Shown here piece by piece: positions 9,655 to 19,331 of a stretch of 64,000 bases of DNA. Position numbers and translations under genes: made by a program. Numbering within the stretch: position 1 is the stretch's first letter; the number at the start of each line of letters is the position of its first letter. Origin of the DNA: Mycolicibacterium litorale (GTDB lineage Bacteria; Actinomycetota; Actinomycetes; Mycobacteriales; Mycobacteriaceae); the NCBI GenBank assembly GCA_002007745.1, contig CP019882.1, positions 1,860,001 through 1,924,000 on the forward strand, read 5' to 3'. The notes beneath the pieces were generated by a model, which saw only the letters and a program-made list of their open reading frames with translations, searched no databases and was not told the DNA's origin.

Positions 9655-10527
9655 ATGACGGCGCCGCACGGACAACCCGTTCGCGTGGCGGTGCTGGGGC
9701 CGGTGCGCGCATGGCGTGGGTCGGCGCCGGTAGAACTGGGTGGGCCGCGGCAGCGATCCCTGTTGGCGAGACTGGTACTGGCTCAGGGCCACGTGGTGTC
9801 GGTCGACCGGCTCATCGACGACCTCTGGCAGGGTGAACCACCGCCCAAAGCGCTTGCGGCTCTCCAAGCCTACATCTCACACCTGCGCCGAGTCCTCGAA
9901 CCCGACCGTCAACGGCGCGCACCTGCCACCGTGATCGTCAGCGAGGCACCCGGCTATCGTTTGCGATTGCCCCCGGACGCCGTCGATGCCTGGCGGTTCG
10001 ACCAACTGCTGCGCGAAGTGCAGTCCGACGACGACGCGGAACGGCGCATCCGGTTGTTGACGACGGCCCTGGACAGTTGGGCCGGTGAACCCTACGCCGA
10101 AGTGTCCGACGCGCAGTGGGCGATTGCCGAGGTCGCCCGGCTGACTGAATTGCGTTTCACTGCAATCGAATCACGTGCTGCAACCAGTCTGGCGCTGCAC
10201 CGGGTGGAGTCGGTGGTCGCGGACTTGGAAGGTCATGTTCGCCAGCACCCCACCCGTGAGGGTGCGGCGGCCATGCTGGCCACCGCACTGTATCGGCTCG
10301 GCCGACAGGCAGCCGCACTGGACGTGCTGCGCCGGGCCCGCAGTCATCTGTCCGTCGAATTGGGCCTTGAACCGGGTCGCGGACTGCGTGACCTCGAGCG
10401 CGACATCCTGGACCACGCCGCCCATCTCGACGACACACCGGCACCGCCGACTCCACCGCAGCGACAGCCCGCCCCTCCTCGACCCCCGTCGAATCTGCTG
10501 TGCCACACGGCCGCTCGGGAGAACTGA
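9655..10527 (+). CDS. SARP-type regulator, N-terminal DNA-binding and BTAD part
   Basis: A 290-residue frame holding an OmpR-like winged helix (about residues 8-100, LGPVRAWRGSAPVELGGPRQ) followed by a bacterial transcriptional activation domain (about 105-250, ending VELGLEPGRGLRDLERDIL). It then enters a Pro-rich linker and stops at 10525-10527. The next frame begins in the same linker with the AAA ATPase that normally follows in one ~1,110-residue protein. Adding one base to a C run in the linker (10472-10475 or 10483-10487) fuses the two perfectly. I think this is one gene split by a deletion or consensus error, though a real two-protein arrangement is possible. Confidence 0.8.
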   Translation: MTAPHGQPVRVAVLGPVRAWRGSAPVELGGPRQRSLLARLVLAQGHVVSVDRLIDDLWQGEPPPKALAALQAYISHLRRVLEPDRQRRAPATVIVSEAPGYRLRLPPDAVDAWRFDQLLREVQSDDDAERRIRLLTTALDSWAGEPYAEVSDAQWAIAEVARLTELRFTAIESRAATSLALHRVESVVADLEGHVRQHPTREGAAAMLATALYRLGRQAAALDVLRRARSHLSVELGLEPGRGLRDLERDILDHAAHLDDTPAPPTPPQRQPAPPRPPSNLLCHTAAREN

Positions 10528-12986
10528 CGGCGATCGACAACGCCGCGCAGGAAGCCCGTCACGACGGCAGCCGACTGGTGTGGGTCGGCGGCGAGGCCGG
10601 CGCCGGAAAGACGACCGTCGCGGCCGCGGCCGCGGCCCGGTTGCGGGCCGCCGGCTGGACGGTCGCCGCGGGCCGATGCCCCGAGGTCGACGGTGCCCCG
10701 CCGGGCTGGGCTTGGACCGAGGTGCTGCGCGACTTTGGTGACCTCGCGATGGGCGGCTCACCCGCCAGTCCGGCGCTGTCGACGTTGCTGCACGACGGCC
10801 ACCGGGCCGTCGACGGTCAGAGCACGTTCTGGACAGCCCATGCGGTGGCCGATGTGATGGCCCGTGCGGCGGCCGATGGCCCGGTGGTAGTGCTCCTCGA
10901 CGACCTGCACCGCACCGACGGGCTGACCCTCGAGCTGCTGCGCCTGGTCATCCACGAGCTGCGGGACAGTCCGCTACTGGTGATCGCCACCTATCGACCC
11001 TCGGAGGCGGGCAACGAGTTGGCTTCGGCACGTGCGGCATTGGCTGTCCGCACCGCCGCCCACCTGGTCATCGGCGGCCTCGACGCCGCCGCGACCGCAG
11101 CCCTGGCCGCCGAATGCGGGCTGCCCAACCTGACCGGGGAAGCGCTGCGGCTGCTGCACGATCGTACCGGCGGCAACCCGCTGTTCGTCCGCGAGTTGGT
11201 TCGCCTGACGATGGCCGAAGGACTCGATGCCGCCCGGGCCGCGGTGCCCACCGGTGTCGGTGACGTGTTGCGGCGGCGGCTCGTCCGATTGCCCGCCTCC
11301 ACGGTGACGGTGCTTCGCCAGGCGGCGATCCTCGGGCGAGAGGTCGACGTCGACCTCCTCGCCGAACTCTCGCACCGCGACCCCGATGACCTACTCGACG
11401 CACTGGAGCCGGCCGTACTGGTCGGCCTGCTCGACGAGCCGGCGCCAGGCTGGGTGCGGTTCGCCCACGCACTCATTCGCGACACCCTCTACGAGGACAC
11501 CTCGCTGCTGCGACGCTCGCGTCTACACGCCAGTGCGCTGAGCCTGCTCCGCGACGGCGGCCGCGGAGCCGATCCGGCTGCCCTGGCCTACCACGCCGTG
11601 GCGGCCGCGACCTCGGCCAGCGCAATCGAGGCCGCCGACCTGGCCATGGCAGCCGCCCGCGACGCCGATCGGGTCGGGGCGCCGGCGGAGGCGGTGCGCC
11701 AGTGGCGCGCGGCGGTGCGCATGCTGGCCCTGGCCGACCGGGACGAGACCACCCGCGAGGATGCCGAGCGCAGGGTCACGGCCTATTGCGGGCTGGTGTC
11801 GGCATCGGCGCGGGTCGGTGACATCGTGGCCGCCCGGGAAAAGCTCAAGCAGGCCTTGCGGCTGGCCGCCGGGTCCGACGAGCACACCGCGCGCGTGTTG
11901 ACGGCCTGGGATGCGCCGTTGATCTGGCGGGTCCGCATCACCGACACCCCGGATACCGAGATCGTCGGCCCGCTGCGGCGGACCCTGGCCGGTGACATCC
12001 CTGCCGCGCAACGGGTTCGGCTGCTCACGGCGCTGTTCGCCGAATTGGAGGGCATCGACCAACCCGCGGCGATCGCGGCCAGCGTCGAAGCGTTGACGCT
12101 GGCCAGGATGCTGCACGATCGCGACCCTGCCGGCCACGGCCGCACGTTGTGTGCGGCGCTCAACGCTGCGGCCTACGCGGCGCTGGGCCCGGATCAGGCC
12201 CACACCCGCGAACTGCTCACCGAGGAGTTCCTGGCCGCCGCCGACGCCGCGGCCGCCGTCGACTATCAGGCAGTCGCGCACTGGCTGGCGTTCCTGTCAG
12301 CATCGGGACGATCGGATCTCGTTGCAGCCCAACGCCATGTCGACCTCGCGGTGGCACGAGCCGGTACCGGCCAGCTCGCCCAGCTGCTCACGGTGCTCGA
12401 AGTGTTCACCGCGCAGCTGACCGTGCTGGCCGGCCACCCCGAGGAGGGAGAGCGCACATATCACGCCGCGGCCGCCCAGCTCGCCGAGCAGGGGGCGGCC
12501 AACGGGGCGATGATGTCGGTGATCGGGCGGCTCACCGCCGGCCTGGCCCGCGGCGACCTCGCGGGCTTGGCCGACGAGCTCCTGGCCGTACACACCCATG
12601 TCTCGACCGCGATCTCCGACGCCGCGGTGCTGGCATTGCTCGACGCGGGCCGGACCGGCGAGGCCCGGCGGATCTGGAACACCCGCGAACCGGTGGAACG
12701 CTCCTACTACTGGCTGGCGGTCGCGACATTGCGCGCGCATGCGGCCGTGGCGATGAAAGACGTTGCCGCCGCGGCAGAGTGCGCACAGGAGCTTCGCCCC
12801 TACTCGGGGCGGATGGCCGGACTCGACAACGGCAGCCTGCTCACCGGTCCGGTCGACGAAGCCCTCGCCGCCGTTGCCGAGCTGCTCGGGGATGCCGCCG
12901 CGGCGCGCCGTTATCGCACCGCGGCGGTCGAGCTGCGGTCCCGGCTGGCGCTGGAGGCGAACACCACGCGCTCGAATCTGCGGTGA
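10500..12986 (+). CDS. SARP-type regulator, AAA ATPase and TPR-like part
   Basis: An 828-residue frame with a Walker A P-loop (GGEAGAGKTT, about residues 30-39), a Walker B segment (VVVLLDDLHR) about 95 residues later, and a long alanine-rich helical tail that looks like TPR repeats. No C-terminal LuxR helix-turn-helix is present, so DNA binding must come from the SARP part encoded just upstream in another frame. The apparent GTG start at 10500 has no ribosome-binding site, and in-frame codons continue upstream of it (T-P-V-E-S-A), which supports a split single gene. Its last 76 bases overlap the convergent hemerythrin gene. Confidence 0.8.
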   Translation: MPHGRSGELTAIDNAAQEARHDGSRLVWVGGEAGAGKTTVAAAAAARLRAAGWTVAAGRCPEVDGAPPGWAWTEVLRDFGDLAMGGSPASPALSTLLHDGHRAVDGQSTFWTAHAVADVMARAAADGPVVVLLDDLHRTDGLTLELLRLVIHELRDSPLLVIATYRPSEAGNELASARAALAVRTAAHLVIGGLDAAATAALAAECGLPNLTGEALRLLHDRTGGNPLFVRELVRLTMAEGLDAARAAVPTGVGDVLRRRLVRLPASTVTVLRQAAILGREVDVDLLAELSHRDPDDLLDALEPAVLVGLLDEPAPGWVRFAHALIRDTLYEDTSLLRRSRLHASALSLLRDGGRGADPAALAYHAVAAATSASAIEAADLAMAAARDADRVGAPAEAVRQWRAAVRMLALADRDETTREDAERRVTAYCGLVSASARVGDIVAAREKLKQALRLAAGSDEHTARVLTAWDAPLIWRVRITDTPDTEIVGPLRRTLAGDIPAAQRVRLLTALFAELEGIDQPAAIAASVEALTLARMLHDRDPAGHGRTLCAALNAAAYAALGPDQAHTRELLTEEFLAAADAAAAVDYQAVAHWLAFLSASGRSDLVAAQRHVDLAVARAGTGQLAQLLTVLEVFTAQLTVLAGHPEEGERTYHAAAAQLAEQGAANGAMMSVIGRLTAGLARGDLAGLADELLAVHTHVSTAISDAAVLALLDAGRTGEARRIWNTREPVERSYYWLAVATLRAHAAVAMKDVAAAAECAQELRPYSGRMAGLDNGSLLTGPVDEALAAVAELLGDAAAARRYRTAAVELRSRLALEANTTRSNLR

Positions 12987-13636
12987 CGCCGCGACAAGAG
13001 CCCGATGACCGCGCGCAGCGGGGGACTGAGCTGCCTGATCGCGACGGCGCGTTCCTCATCGGACATCACCGCCAGCGTGCGGGGGCCGTCGAATGCGAGC
13101 CGCCCGGTGCGCTGCGCGGTCTTCTCGATGGTCTGCCAGTTCGCCACCGAGATGTACTTGCGGATCACCGGAAAGATGTCGCGCTCCTCCTCGCCGATGT
13201 GTTCGGTCAACAACGTGCGCAGGTCGGCCAGCTCGGCGGCCAGCAGCGTGGCCGTGCGGCCGTCGCCATCGGCGATGCGAAAGGCGTTCGCCCGGCGCCG
13301 GATGGCGTCCAGGCGCGGATCCAGTGCTGCGTGGTCCTCGGTCAGTTCGGTCAGGTCGACGATCCCGGCGGCGCAGGCGTCGATCACCGGCCACAGCACC
13401 TTGTCCTCGACGGTGTGATGGTGGTGGATGGACTCGCACATCAGCTCGGTGTAGCGGGCGATCGCTCGTGCTCGCCGGGGTGGGCAGGGTTGGCCGTCGC
13501 GGATCGCGGCGACAGTGTCGGCGAGACGGCCGACGTCGGTCAGCATGGCTCGGTGCGCCAGTGCAAGGCCGAGCAGGTCAGGGTCGGGCTCGCCCGGTTG
13601 GCGGGCGACGATGGTGACGGGCGGTGTGGTTTTCAT
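12911..13636 (-). CDS. Hemerythrin HHE domain protein
   Basis: A 241-residue, mostly helical protein with the histidine/carboxylate ligands of a hemerythrin di-iron centre: H28 (ALAHRAML), the IHHHHTVEDKVLW segment, EDHAALD, and HIGEEERDIFP. Such domains bind oxygen, nitric oxide or iron; in mycobacteria some affect hydrogen-peroxide or iron responses. The C-terminal 80 residues after the domain are basic and unassigned. The 3' end overlaps the 3' end of the SARP ATPase gene by 76 bp on the other strand. Confidence 0.85.
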   Translation of the reverse strand: MKTTPPVTIVARQPGEPDPDLLGLALAHRAMLTDVGRLADTVAAIRDGQPCPPRRARAIARYTELMCESIHHHHTVEDKVLWPVIDACAAGIVDLTELTEDHAALDPRLDAIRRRANAFRIADGDGRTATLLAAELADLRTLLTEHIGEEERDIFPVIRKYISVANWQTIEKTAQRTGRLAFDGPRTLAVMSDEERAVAIRQLSPPLRAVIGLLSRRHRRFERVVFASSASRDRSSTAAVR

Positions 13637-13705
13637 GCCAGCACCATGCGCCGGCGCACTTGCGATGCACTTGTGGCCGACTTGTGGGCCTGATCAGCGC
13701 CTTGC

Positions 13706-15730
13706 TCAGAGCGGCGAGCCGTCGGTGGTGGCGACTGCACCGCATACTGCCCCGTCTTCGTTGCGGGCCACCACGACGATCAGTGGACCGTACGGTGGCC
13801 GCCACTCGCTGTGCGGGGTGTTGTGCGTGGCTGACGAAAACGAGACCGTGACGGTTGCCGATTGCCCCGCAACGGTGACGGGCACCCGGGCCCCGTCGAC
13901 GAAGGCCGCTATCTCGTGCGCCGCGCCACCGGTGACCTCGATTCGGAAATCGAGACCGGTGCGACCTCCGTGATCACCTATCCGCGCGTCGCTGATCGCG
14001 ATAGCCAGCTCGCCGTCACCGGCGTGGCGCGGCTGGGCGAATATCTCTTCGTCGGTCAGGTGGGGCGTGCGCGCTGGGGCAACGCGTCTGGCACGTATCG
14101 ACTCCACTGAGCGGGCGATCTGCAGCAGCGTGGTGTCCGAATGGGCGGCGCCGGCAATGGTGAGCCCGACGGGCATGCCGGTGTCGGCCATCGCGCCCAT
14201 CGGAATCGTCACGGTGGGGATGCCGAAGTGGCGCGGCACCAGGTTGCCGTTGGATACCCACACTCCGTTGCGCCAGGCGATGTCGGCGGAGGCGGGGTTG
14301 ACATCGGCGTCTGCGGGGCCGACATCGGCTGCTGTCGGGAAGACGACGGCGTCGATCCGGTGCTCGGCGAGCCAGTCCTCGAAGTCCACCTGCCGGGCCT
14401 GCTCGAGCCCGCGCATCCCCGCCTCGATCGTCGGGATGTCGTTCCAGGCCGCGACACCGTGACGGGCGCGGGCGACATAGTCGGCAAGGTCGTAGGCCAC
14501 GTCGAACGGAAAGACGCCGTAGCGGTCGGGCAGCGCACCGGTCGGCGCAGGAAAGATCCGGGTCGGATCGGCCTCGGCGATGCCGGCCAAGCCGGGCTGT
14601 CCGATCGCGCCCAGAAACGCGTCGAAAGCCCAGATGGACAGCTCGCCAAGCTCGTAGTCCACGAAGTCGGCGGGGACCATACCGCGGTCGACCATGGTCT
14701 GGGACGTGGGATGCAACCCCTCGTAGTTTTCCACGACGGGGAAATCGGTCTCGACGACTTCAGCGCCGGCGGCGATGAGATCGTCGCGCATGCCGTGCCA
14801 CAGCACCATCACCGACTCCCGGGTCTGGATCGGATAGGCGCTGGCGGGGTCACCGTTGATGTACAGGCGGGGAACTGCAAAACGCATGCCGCGCAGCGGA
14901 AGTGGCGCGAGTTCGGTGTATGACGCGGGGCGAACTTCGGAGGCCGGGGGTATCGGAATCCACTGCTGCATGCGCCAGAGGTCGCCCTCGCGGATCGGGT
15001 CGTCAGCGACGATGACGTCCAGCATCTGCAACAGGTCGTCGACCGACCGGGCATGTGGCACCACGACGTCCATGGTGGGCACCAGCGGCCAATTGCCGCG
15101 CACCGAGATCACGCCGCGTGACGGCGTGTAAGCGACCAGTGAGTTGTTCGAGGCGGGGGCGCGCCCGGAGGACCAGGTCTCTTCGCCGAGGCCGAAGGCG
15201 GCAAAGCTCGCCGCCGTGGCCGTACCCGAGCCGTTCGACGAGCCCGACCCGAAAGCCGAGGTGAGATAGCCTTCGTGATAGGGACTTTCGGCGCGACCGT
15301 AGAGGCCGCGTTGCATACCGCCGGCCGCCATCGGCGGCATGTTCGTCAGCCCCAGGCAGATTGCCCCGCCCGCGCGCAACTGGCCCACCGCGAACGCGTC
15401 ATCGTCTGCGATGAGCTCCGAGAATGCCGGCGACCCGGAGGTCACCGGCAACCCCCGAACCTTGTAGCTGGCCTTGGCCGTGAACGGTATGCCGTCCAGC
15501 GGGCCGAGCGTCTGTCCGCGGGCCCGCCGCCGGTCGGCCGACCGGGCTTCCTCGAACGCCGCCGGGTTCAACACCGGTACCGAGTTCAGGGTGATCCCGC
15601 ACCGGTCGAAGTGGGCGATCCGATTCAGGTAGCGCGCCACCAGTTCGACGCTGGTCACCGTGCCGTCGTCGAGGGCGCGCCGCAGACGGCGCAGGTCGGC
15701 TTCGACAACGCTGAACGAACTTGAAGTCAT
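13706..15730 (-). CDS. Amidase (amidase-signature family)
   Basis: A 674-residue amidase-signature hydrolase. The Ser-cisSer-Lys triad regions are visible: the lysine in PFTAKASYKV and the Ser-rich core GSSNGSGTATAASFAAFG with the nearby ETWSSGRAPASNNS. After the catalytic domain there is a C-terminal extension of about 90 residues that looks like a small beta domain. The ATG at 15730 (M-T-S-S-S-F-S) was preferred over a start 15 codons upstream. It is divergent from the TetR gene at 15804 with a palindrome between them, so it is a likely TetR target. The substrate amide is unknown. Confidence 0.87.
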   Translation of the reverse strand: MTSSSFSVVEADLRRLRRALDDGTVTSVELVARYLNRIAHFDRCGITLNSVPVLNPAAFEEARSADRRRARGQTLGPLDGIPFTAKASYKVRGLPVTSGSPAFSELIADDDAFAVGQLRAGGAICLGLTNMPPMAAGGMQRGLYGRAESPYHEGYLTSAFGSGSSNGSGTATAASFAAFGLGEETWSSGRAPASNNSLVAYTPSRGVISVRGNWPLVPTMDVVVPHARSVDDLLQMLDVIVADDPIREGDLWRMQQWIPIPPASEVRPASYTELAPLPLRGMRFAVPRLYINGDPASAYPIQTRESVMVLWHGMRDDLIAAGAEVVETDFPVVENYEGLHPTSQTMVDRGMVPADFVDYELGELSIWAFDAFLGAIGQPGLAGIAEADPTRIFPAPTGALPDRYGVFPFDVAYDLADYVARARHGVAAWNDIPTIEAGMRGLEQARQVDFEDWLAEHRIDAVVFPTAADVGPADADVNPASADIAWRNGVWVSNGNLVPRHFGIPTVTIPMGAMADTGMPVGLTIAGAAHSDTTLLQIARSVESIRARRVAPARTPHLTDEEIFAQPRHAGDGELAIAISDARIGDHGGRTGLDFRIEVTGGAAHEIAAFVDGARVPVTVAGQSATVTVSFSSATHNTPHSEWRPPYGPLIVVVARNEDGAVCGAVATTDGSPL

Positions 15731-15766
15731 GGCGCCTCGGGGGTCGGGTGAACTCTCTCGGGCTAA

Positions 15767-15783
15767 AACATACACCGTTTGTT
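15767..15783. promoter_or_regulatory. Probable TetR operator between amidase and TetR genes
   Basis: AACATAC-ACC-GTTTGTT is an imperfect inverted repeat (6 of 7 bases match in each arm) in the 73-base divergent promoter region. Its size and position fit a TetR-family operator controlling both genes. No binding data are implied. Confidence 0.4.
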
Positions 15784-15803
15784 AAACTGTCGCGGATTCC
15801 ATC

Positions 15804-16523
15804 GTGCGAGAGGAGACGGCCATCGGTCGACCATCTCGTCCGATCCTGAGCCGCGAGCTGATCGCCCGCACCGCGCTGGCCATGGTGGACCGTTACGGCA
15901 TCGAGGGCGCCAGCATGCGCCGGGTGGCTCAGAAGCTCAACGTGAACCCGGCCTCGCTCTACAACCATGTCCCCGACCGAGCGGCGATGATCGAAGATGT
16001 CCGCGCATTGGTGTCAGACAAGATCGACTCGGCGCCGCTGCGCGAGCTGGCCTGGGAGGACGGGCTTGTCGCGTGGGCACGGTCCTATCGCCTGGCCTTC
16101 GCGCGGCACCCGCGTGTGGTGCCGTTACTGATGACGACCCGCGCCTCGGCGCCGGTATTGCTGGCAGCCTACGAGGATTTCGTGGTGGCAGCCGAAGCCG
16201 TCGGTTGGCCCCGCGCCGAGGTGCTCCCGCTGCTGACTGCGTTCGAATCCTTCATCCTCGGCAGCGTTCTCGACATGTCGGGACCGGCGATCGTCTTCGA
16301 CCCGACTGGGCAGGAGCAACAGTTCCCGCGCTTCACGGCCGCTTATGCGACCGTGCTGGAACAGAATTCGGATGACCCCATGGCCACCCGCGCCTTCGAG
16401 CGTGGACTTGCCATGCTGGTGGCATCGGCGCGTCCGGAGGGCCAGATCAGCTCTGCGGAGCCATCGCCCGATCGACGATCAAACCCAGTACCGGCCCGAG
16501 GGACTGGGCGTATTCGACGGTGA
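15804..16523 (+). CDS. TetR/AcrR-family transcriptional regulator
   Basis: A 239-residue regulator. Residues about 15-65 form the TetR helix-turn-helix (LIARTALAMVDRYGIEG, then MRRVAQKLNVNPASLYNHV). The C-terminal ligand domain resembles the tetracycline-repressor-type C-terminal family. The GTG at 15804 lies just upstream of the conserved N-terminus. It is divergent from the amidase, which is its likely target. Its 3' end overlaps the convergent acyltransferase gene by 77 bp, so the last ~25 codons are read on both strands. Confidence 0.85.
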   Translation: MREETAIGRPSRPILSRELIARTALAMVDRYGIEGASMRRVAQKLNVNPASLYNHVPDRAAMIEDVRALVSDKIDSAPLRELAWEDGLVAWARSYRLAFARHPRVVPLLMTTRASAPVLLAAYEDFVVAAEAVGWPRAEVLPLLTAFESFILGSVLDMSGPAIVFDPTGQEQQFPRFTAAYATVLEQNSDDPMATRAFERGLAMLVASARPEGQISSAEPSPDRRSNPVPARGTGRIRR

Positions 16524-18546
16524 TGTGGTTGTCGTCCCGGAACACCAGATCGTTGCCGACGGTCACCGGGCAGACGGTGTCGGTACAGAACAGTGCGGAC
16601 AAGTCCGCGTACTGGCCGCCACCGGCGCGCACCATGTCGGCTTCCGCCGCGATCCCGGCGGCGCTCATCGCGACGTCGCGCGCCGGTGTGCAGGGCCGGG
16701 TGTCGCTCAGGTGGGCCGACAGGCACACCGGCACCGTCGAATGCGGATCGGGCACCGGGCCCAACACCAGCACCCGAGCGTCCGTCGTCGACCGCAGCCG
16801 CATCACCAGCGCCTTGAGGCTGTCCCGCCATCCACGGTCGTAGGTGGTGAAGCCGAAGTCCGCGCCGTAGCGACGGGACATGCTGACCACGATCAGTTTC
16901 GGCCGCTCGGCCTTGAGGCGGTCGAAAACCTGGGCGCGCCAGGCTTGGCATTCGGTGTACTCGCGACCCAGATAAGGACTGGTGATCTGAGTGCCCTGCA
17001 ACGGGCAGGTGATCTTCGCCATCGTTTCCAGCCGCCAATGCCGTTGCCGGGCAGTGACTTCCAAAGCGGGCTCCCACATGGCGACATGGGAGTCGCCGAC
17101 CAGTGCCACTGTCGTGGGTGCCGCCGGGTCGCCGGAGGCGCATTCCGGCACACCGATGTCGAGCCAGGACCGCACGCATCCGTTGACGAAGACGGCCGGC
17201 TTGTCGGTGGCGGCGTCGTCGAGGGCCGGCGTCAGATTGGACGGCACGTCACGGCGCTGCGCCGCAGCCCGCACGGCCGCGGCTATCCGGTTCACGGCAT
17301 CGGTCAGCGGGTCGGCGCCGAGCGTGCTCTGAGCCTCGACCGCGGCGGCCGGCGCCGGCGCACCCGGCCCCACCGGCGGGCGGACGAACACCGGCAGCAG
17401 CAGCGCCGCCGCCACCGCAGCGGCCGTCACCGTGCTGCCCAGGGCCAGGCTGCGGCGCGGGGAGCGGCGCAGCGGCGCCGAATACCGCACCGGACGTTCG
17501 ACGTAACGCAGGGTCAGCACGGCCAACGCGAACGACGCGGACACCGCCACCAGCCGTCCGATCAGACCGAGTTCACGGCCGGCCAGCATCGGGACGAAGA
17601 TCAGCACCGGCCAGTGCCACAGGTACCACGAATAGGACAGCCGGCCCAGCCCCCGCATCCAGGGCAGCGACAGCCAGCGGCCCGCCCCGCCCGTCGGCGT
17701 CGCGATCCCCGCGCCGACCACCAGCGCCGTGCCGAACACCGGCAGCAACGCCGCGGTCCCCGGATATGGGGTGTGCTCGTCGAGTTGCACGCACGTACCC
17801 AGGATCAGCACCAGGCCGCCGATGCCGGCAACCGCCGCTGGGCCCGGCGTCAGCCGCCGCCACAACGGTGCCGACAACGCCACCAACCCGCCGATCGCCA
17901 GTTCCCACGCCCGTGACGGCAGCGAGAAGAAGGCCCATGGCGGTGAGGTGTGCGTCCACAGCATCGACAACGCGAACGAGGCCACGGCAACCACCAGCAG
18001 TGCCCCGGCGAAGTACGGCACCGTCGTGCGGCGGCCCACCCGCCGGACCAGCCACGCGGTGCCCAAGATCAGCGCCGGCCACAGCAGGTAGAACTGCTCC
18101 TCCACACCGAGGGACCAATAGTGCTGGAACGGGGAGGGCAACGTGTCGGCCAGATAGTCGGTGCCGTGCATGGCGAATCGGTAGTTGCCGACGTACAGCG
18201 CGCTGGCCAGCGCATCGCCCAGCACCGAACGGGCCTGAACCGGTGGGAGCAGGGCGGCGGCCGCGGCAGCGGTGATCACCAGCACGGTGCCCGCCGCCGG
18301 TAGCAACCGCCGGGCCCGCGACCCGTAGAAGCGGGCGAGGTTCACCCTGCCGGTGGTGGTGACCTCGTCGATCAGCAGCCGGGTGATCAGGAAGCCGGAG
18401 ATGACGAAGAAGATGTCGACGCCGATGAATCCACCACCGAGACCGAGCTGGGCGTGGAAGGCCACGACTGCGATCACGGCAACCGCGCGCAGGCCTTCGA
18501 TGTCTGGGCGGAAGTCGGTTCGCGACGTCCGGTGAGCCGGCGGCAA
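16447..18546 (-). CDS. OafA-type membrane acyltransferase with C-terminal SGNH domain
   Basis: A 699-residue integral membrane O-acyltransferase. The N-terminal half is an acyltransferase-3 domain with about ten hydrophobic helices and family motifs ([46 protein letters not shown]). A linker leads to a periplasmic SGNH esterase-like domain with GDSHVAMW (block I, nucleophile Ser) and the C-terminal DDNHIT (D and H). This layout is typical of enzymes that acetylate cell-wall glycans or lipids. Mycobacteria have several paralogues; the acceptor here is unknown. Confidence 0.9.
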   Translation of the reverse strand: MPPAHRTSRTDFRPDIEGLRAVAVIAVVAFHAQLGLGGGFIGVDIFFVISGFLITRLLIDEVTTTGRVNLARFYGSRARRLLPAAGTVLVITAAAAAALLPPVQARSVLGDALASALYVGNYRFAMHGTDYLADTLPSPFQHYWSLGVEEQFYLLWPALILGTAWLVRRVGRRTTVPYFAGALLVVAVASFALSMLWTHTSPPWAFFSLPSRAWELAIGGLVALSAPLWRRLTPGPAAVAGIGGLVLILGTCVQLDEHTPYPGTAALLPVFGTALVVGAGIATPTGGAGRWLSLPWMRGLGRLSYSWYLWHWPVLIFVPMLAGRELGLIGRLVAVSASFALAVLTLRYVERPVRYSAPLRRSPRRSLALGSTVTAAAVAAALLLPVFVRPPVGPGAPAPAAAVEAQSTLGADPLTDAVNRIAAAVRAAAQRRDVPSNLTPALDDAATDKPAVFVNGCVRSWLDIGVPECASGDPAAPTTVALVGDSHVAMWEPALEVTARQRHWRLETMAKITCPLQGTQITSPYLGREYTECQAWRAQVFDRLKAERPKLIVVSMSRRYGADFGFTTYDRGWRDSLKALVMRLRSTTDARVLVLGPVPDPHSTVPVCLSAHLSDTRPCTPARDVAMSAAGIAAEADMVRAGGGQYADLSALFCTDTVCPVTVGNDLVFRDDNHITVEYAQSLGPVLGLIVDRAMAPQS

Positions 18547-18635
18547 GATCTCGTTTCTTTCGTGGCGGTCAAGAACCCACGGGTCATTCTCGCGGTCGAA
18601 GCCGCCCCCGCGGTGTTGCCACGCCCGCCAGCCGC

Positions 18636-18647
18636 GCGAATATTCGC
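18636..18647. promoter_or_regulatory. Perfect 12-bp palindrome upstream of the carbamoyl cluster
   Basis: GCGAATATTCGC is a perfect palindrome 21 bases before the ATG at 18669. It is a candidate operator for the biuH-like/fdrA/DUF1116/carbamate-kinase operon. No regulator gene is adjacent, so the binding protein is unknown. Confidence 0.3.
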
Positions 18648-18668
18648 CAGTTACGTTTCAATCATCAG

Positions 18669-19328
18669 ATGCCGACCATCGACGCAGAACCATTTCCGCT
18701 GGACTTCGACGTCGCCAGCACCGCGCTGGTGATCATCGACATGCAACGCGACTTCGTGCTACCGGGCGGATTCGGTGAAGCGCTCGGCAACGACACCTCG
18801 CTGTTGCTGGCCGCGGTGGAACCCATCCGGACGGTGTTGGAACGGGCCCGCGAGATCGGGATGCTGGTCATCCACACCCGCGAGGGGCACCGGCCGGACC
18901 TGACCGATTGCCCACCGGCCAAGCTGCACCGCGGCGGCAAGACGTTCATCGGCGAGGCCGGGCCGATGGGCCGCATCCTGGTCCGTGGCGAACAAGGCCA
19001 CGACATCATCGAGCAGCTGTATCCAATCGACGGCGAACCGGTGATCGACAAGCCAGGCAAAGGCAGCTTCCATGCCACCGATCTCGGCCAGATCCTGTCC
19101 GACCGGGGTATCAAGACCCTGGTGGTGTGTGGCGTGACCACCGAGGTCTGCGTGCACACCACGGTTCGCGAGGCCAACGATCGCGGATTCGAATGCCTGG
19201 TCCTCAGTGACGGCGTGGCGTCCTACTTCCCCGAGTTCCAGCGGGTGGCGCTGGAGATGATCAAGGCGCAGGGCGCCATCTTCGGCTGGGTCGCTGATTC
19301 ACACCGCTTCTTGGCCGCGACGTCCTGA
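18669..19328 (+). CDS. Isochorismatase-family cysteine hydrolase, biuret-amidohydrolase-like
   Basis: A 219-residue cysteine hydrolase with the family triad D24 (IIDMQRDF), K128 (IDKPGKGSF) and C161 ([10 protein letters not shown]). From memory, segments such as [20 protein letters not shown] and [11 protein letters not shown] closely resemble biuret amidohydrolase (BiuH) and related ureide hydrolases, which cleave an amide to release ammonia. It is the first gene of a tight operon: fdrA starts 3 bases after its stop. The later carbamate kinase and allophanate-hydrolase-like domain fit a ureide or carbamoyl substrate. Biuret itself is only one candidate; RutB-like or N-carbamoyl substrates are alternatives. 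Confidence 0.82.
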   Translation: MPTIDAEPFPLDFDVASTALVIIDMQRDFVLPGGFGEALGNDTSLLLAAVEPIRTVLERAREIGMLVIHTREGHRPDLTDCPPAKLHRGGKTFIGEAGPMGRILVRGEQGHDIIEQLYPIDGEPVIDKPGKGSFHATDLGQILSDRGIKTLVVCGVTTEVCVHTTVREANDRGFECLVLSDGVASYFPEFQRVALEMIKAQGAIFGWVADSHRFLAATS

Positions 19329-19331
19329 CCC

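Noticed and set aside
10500..10527. Programmed -1 frameshift in the SARP gene
   Set aside because: No heptanucleotide slippery site with a downstream structure is evident, and five other genes show the same single-base loss at C or G runs. A shared sequence error is the simpler explanation, though not proven.
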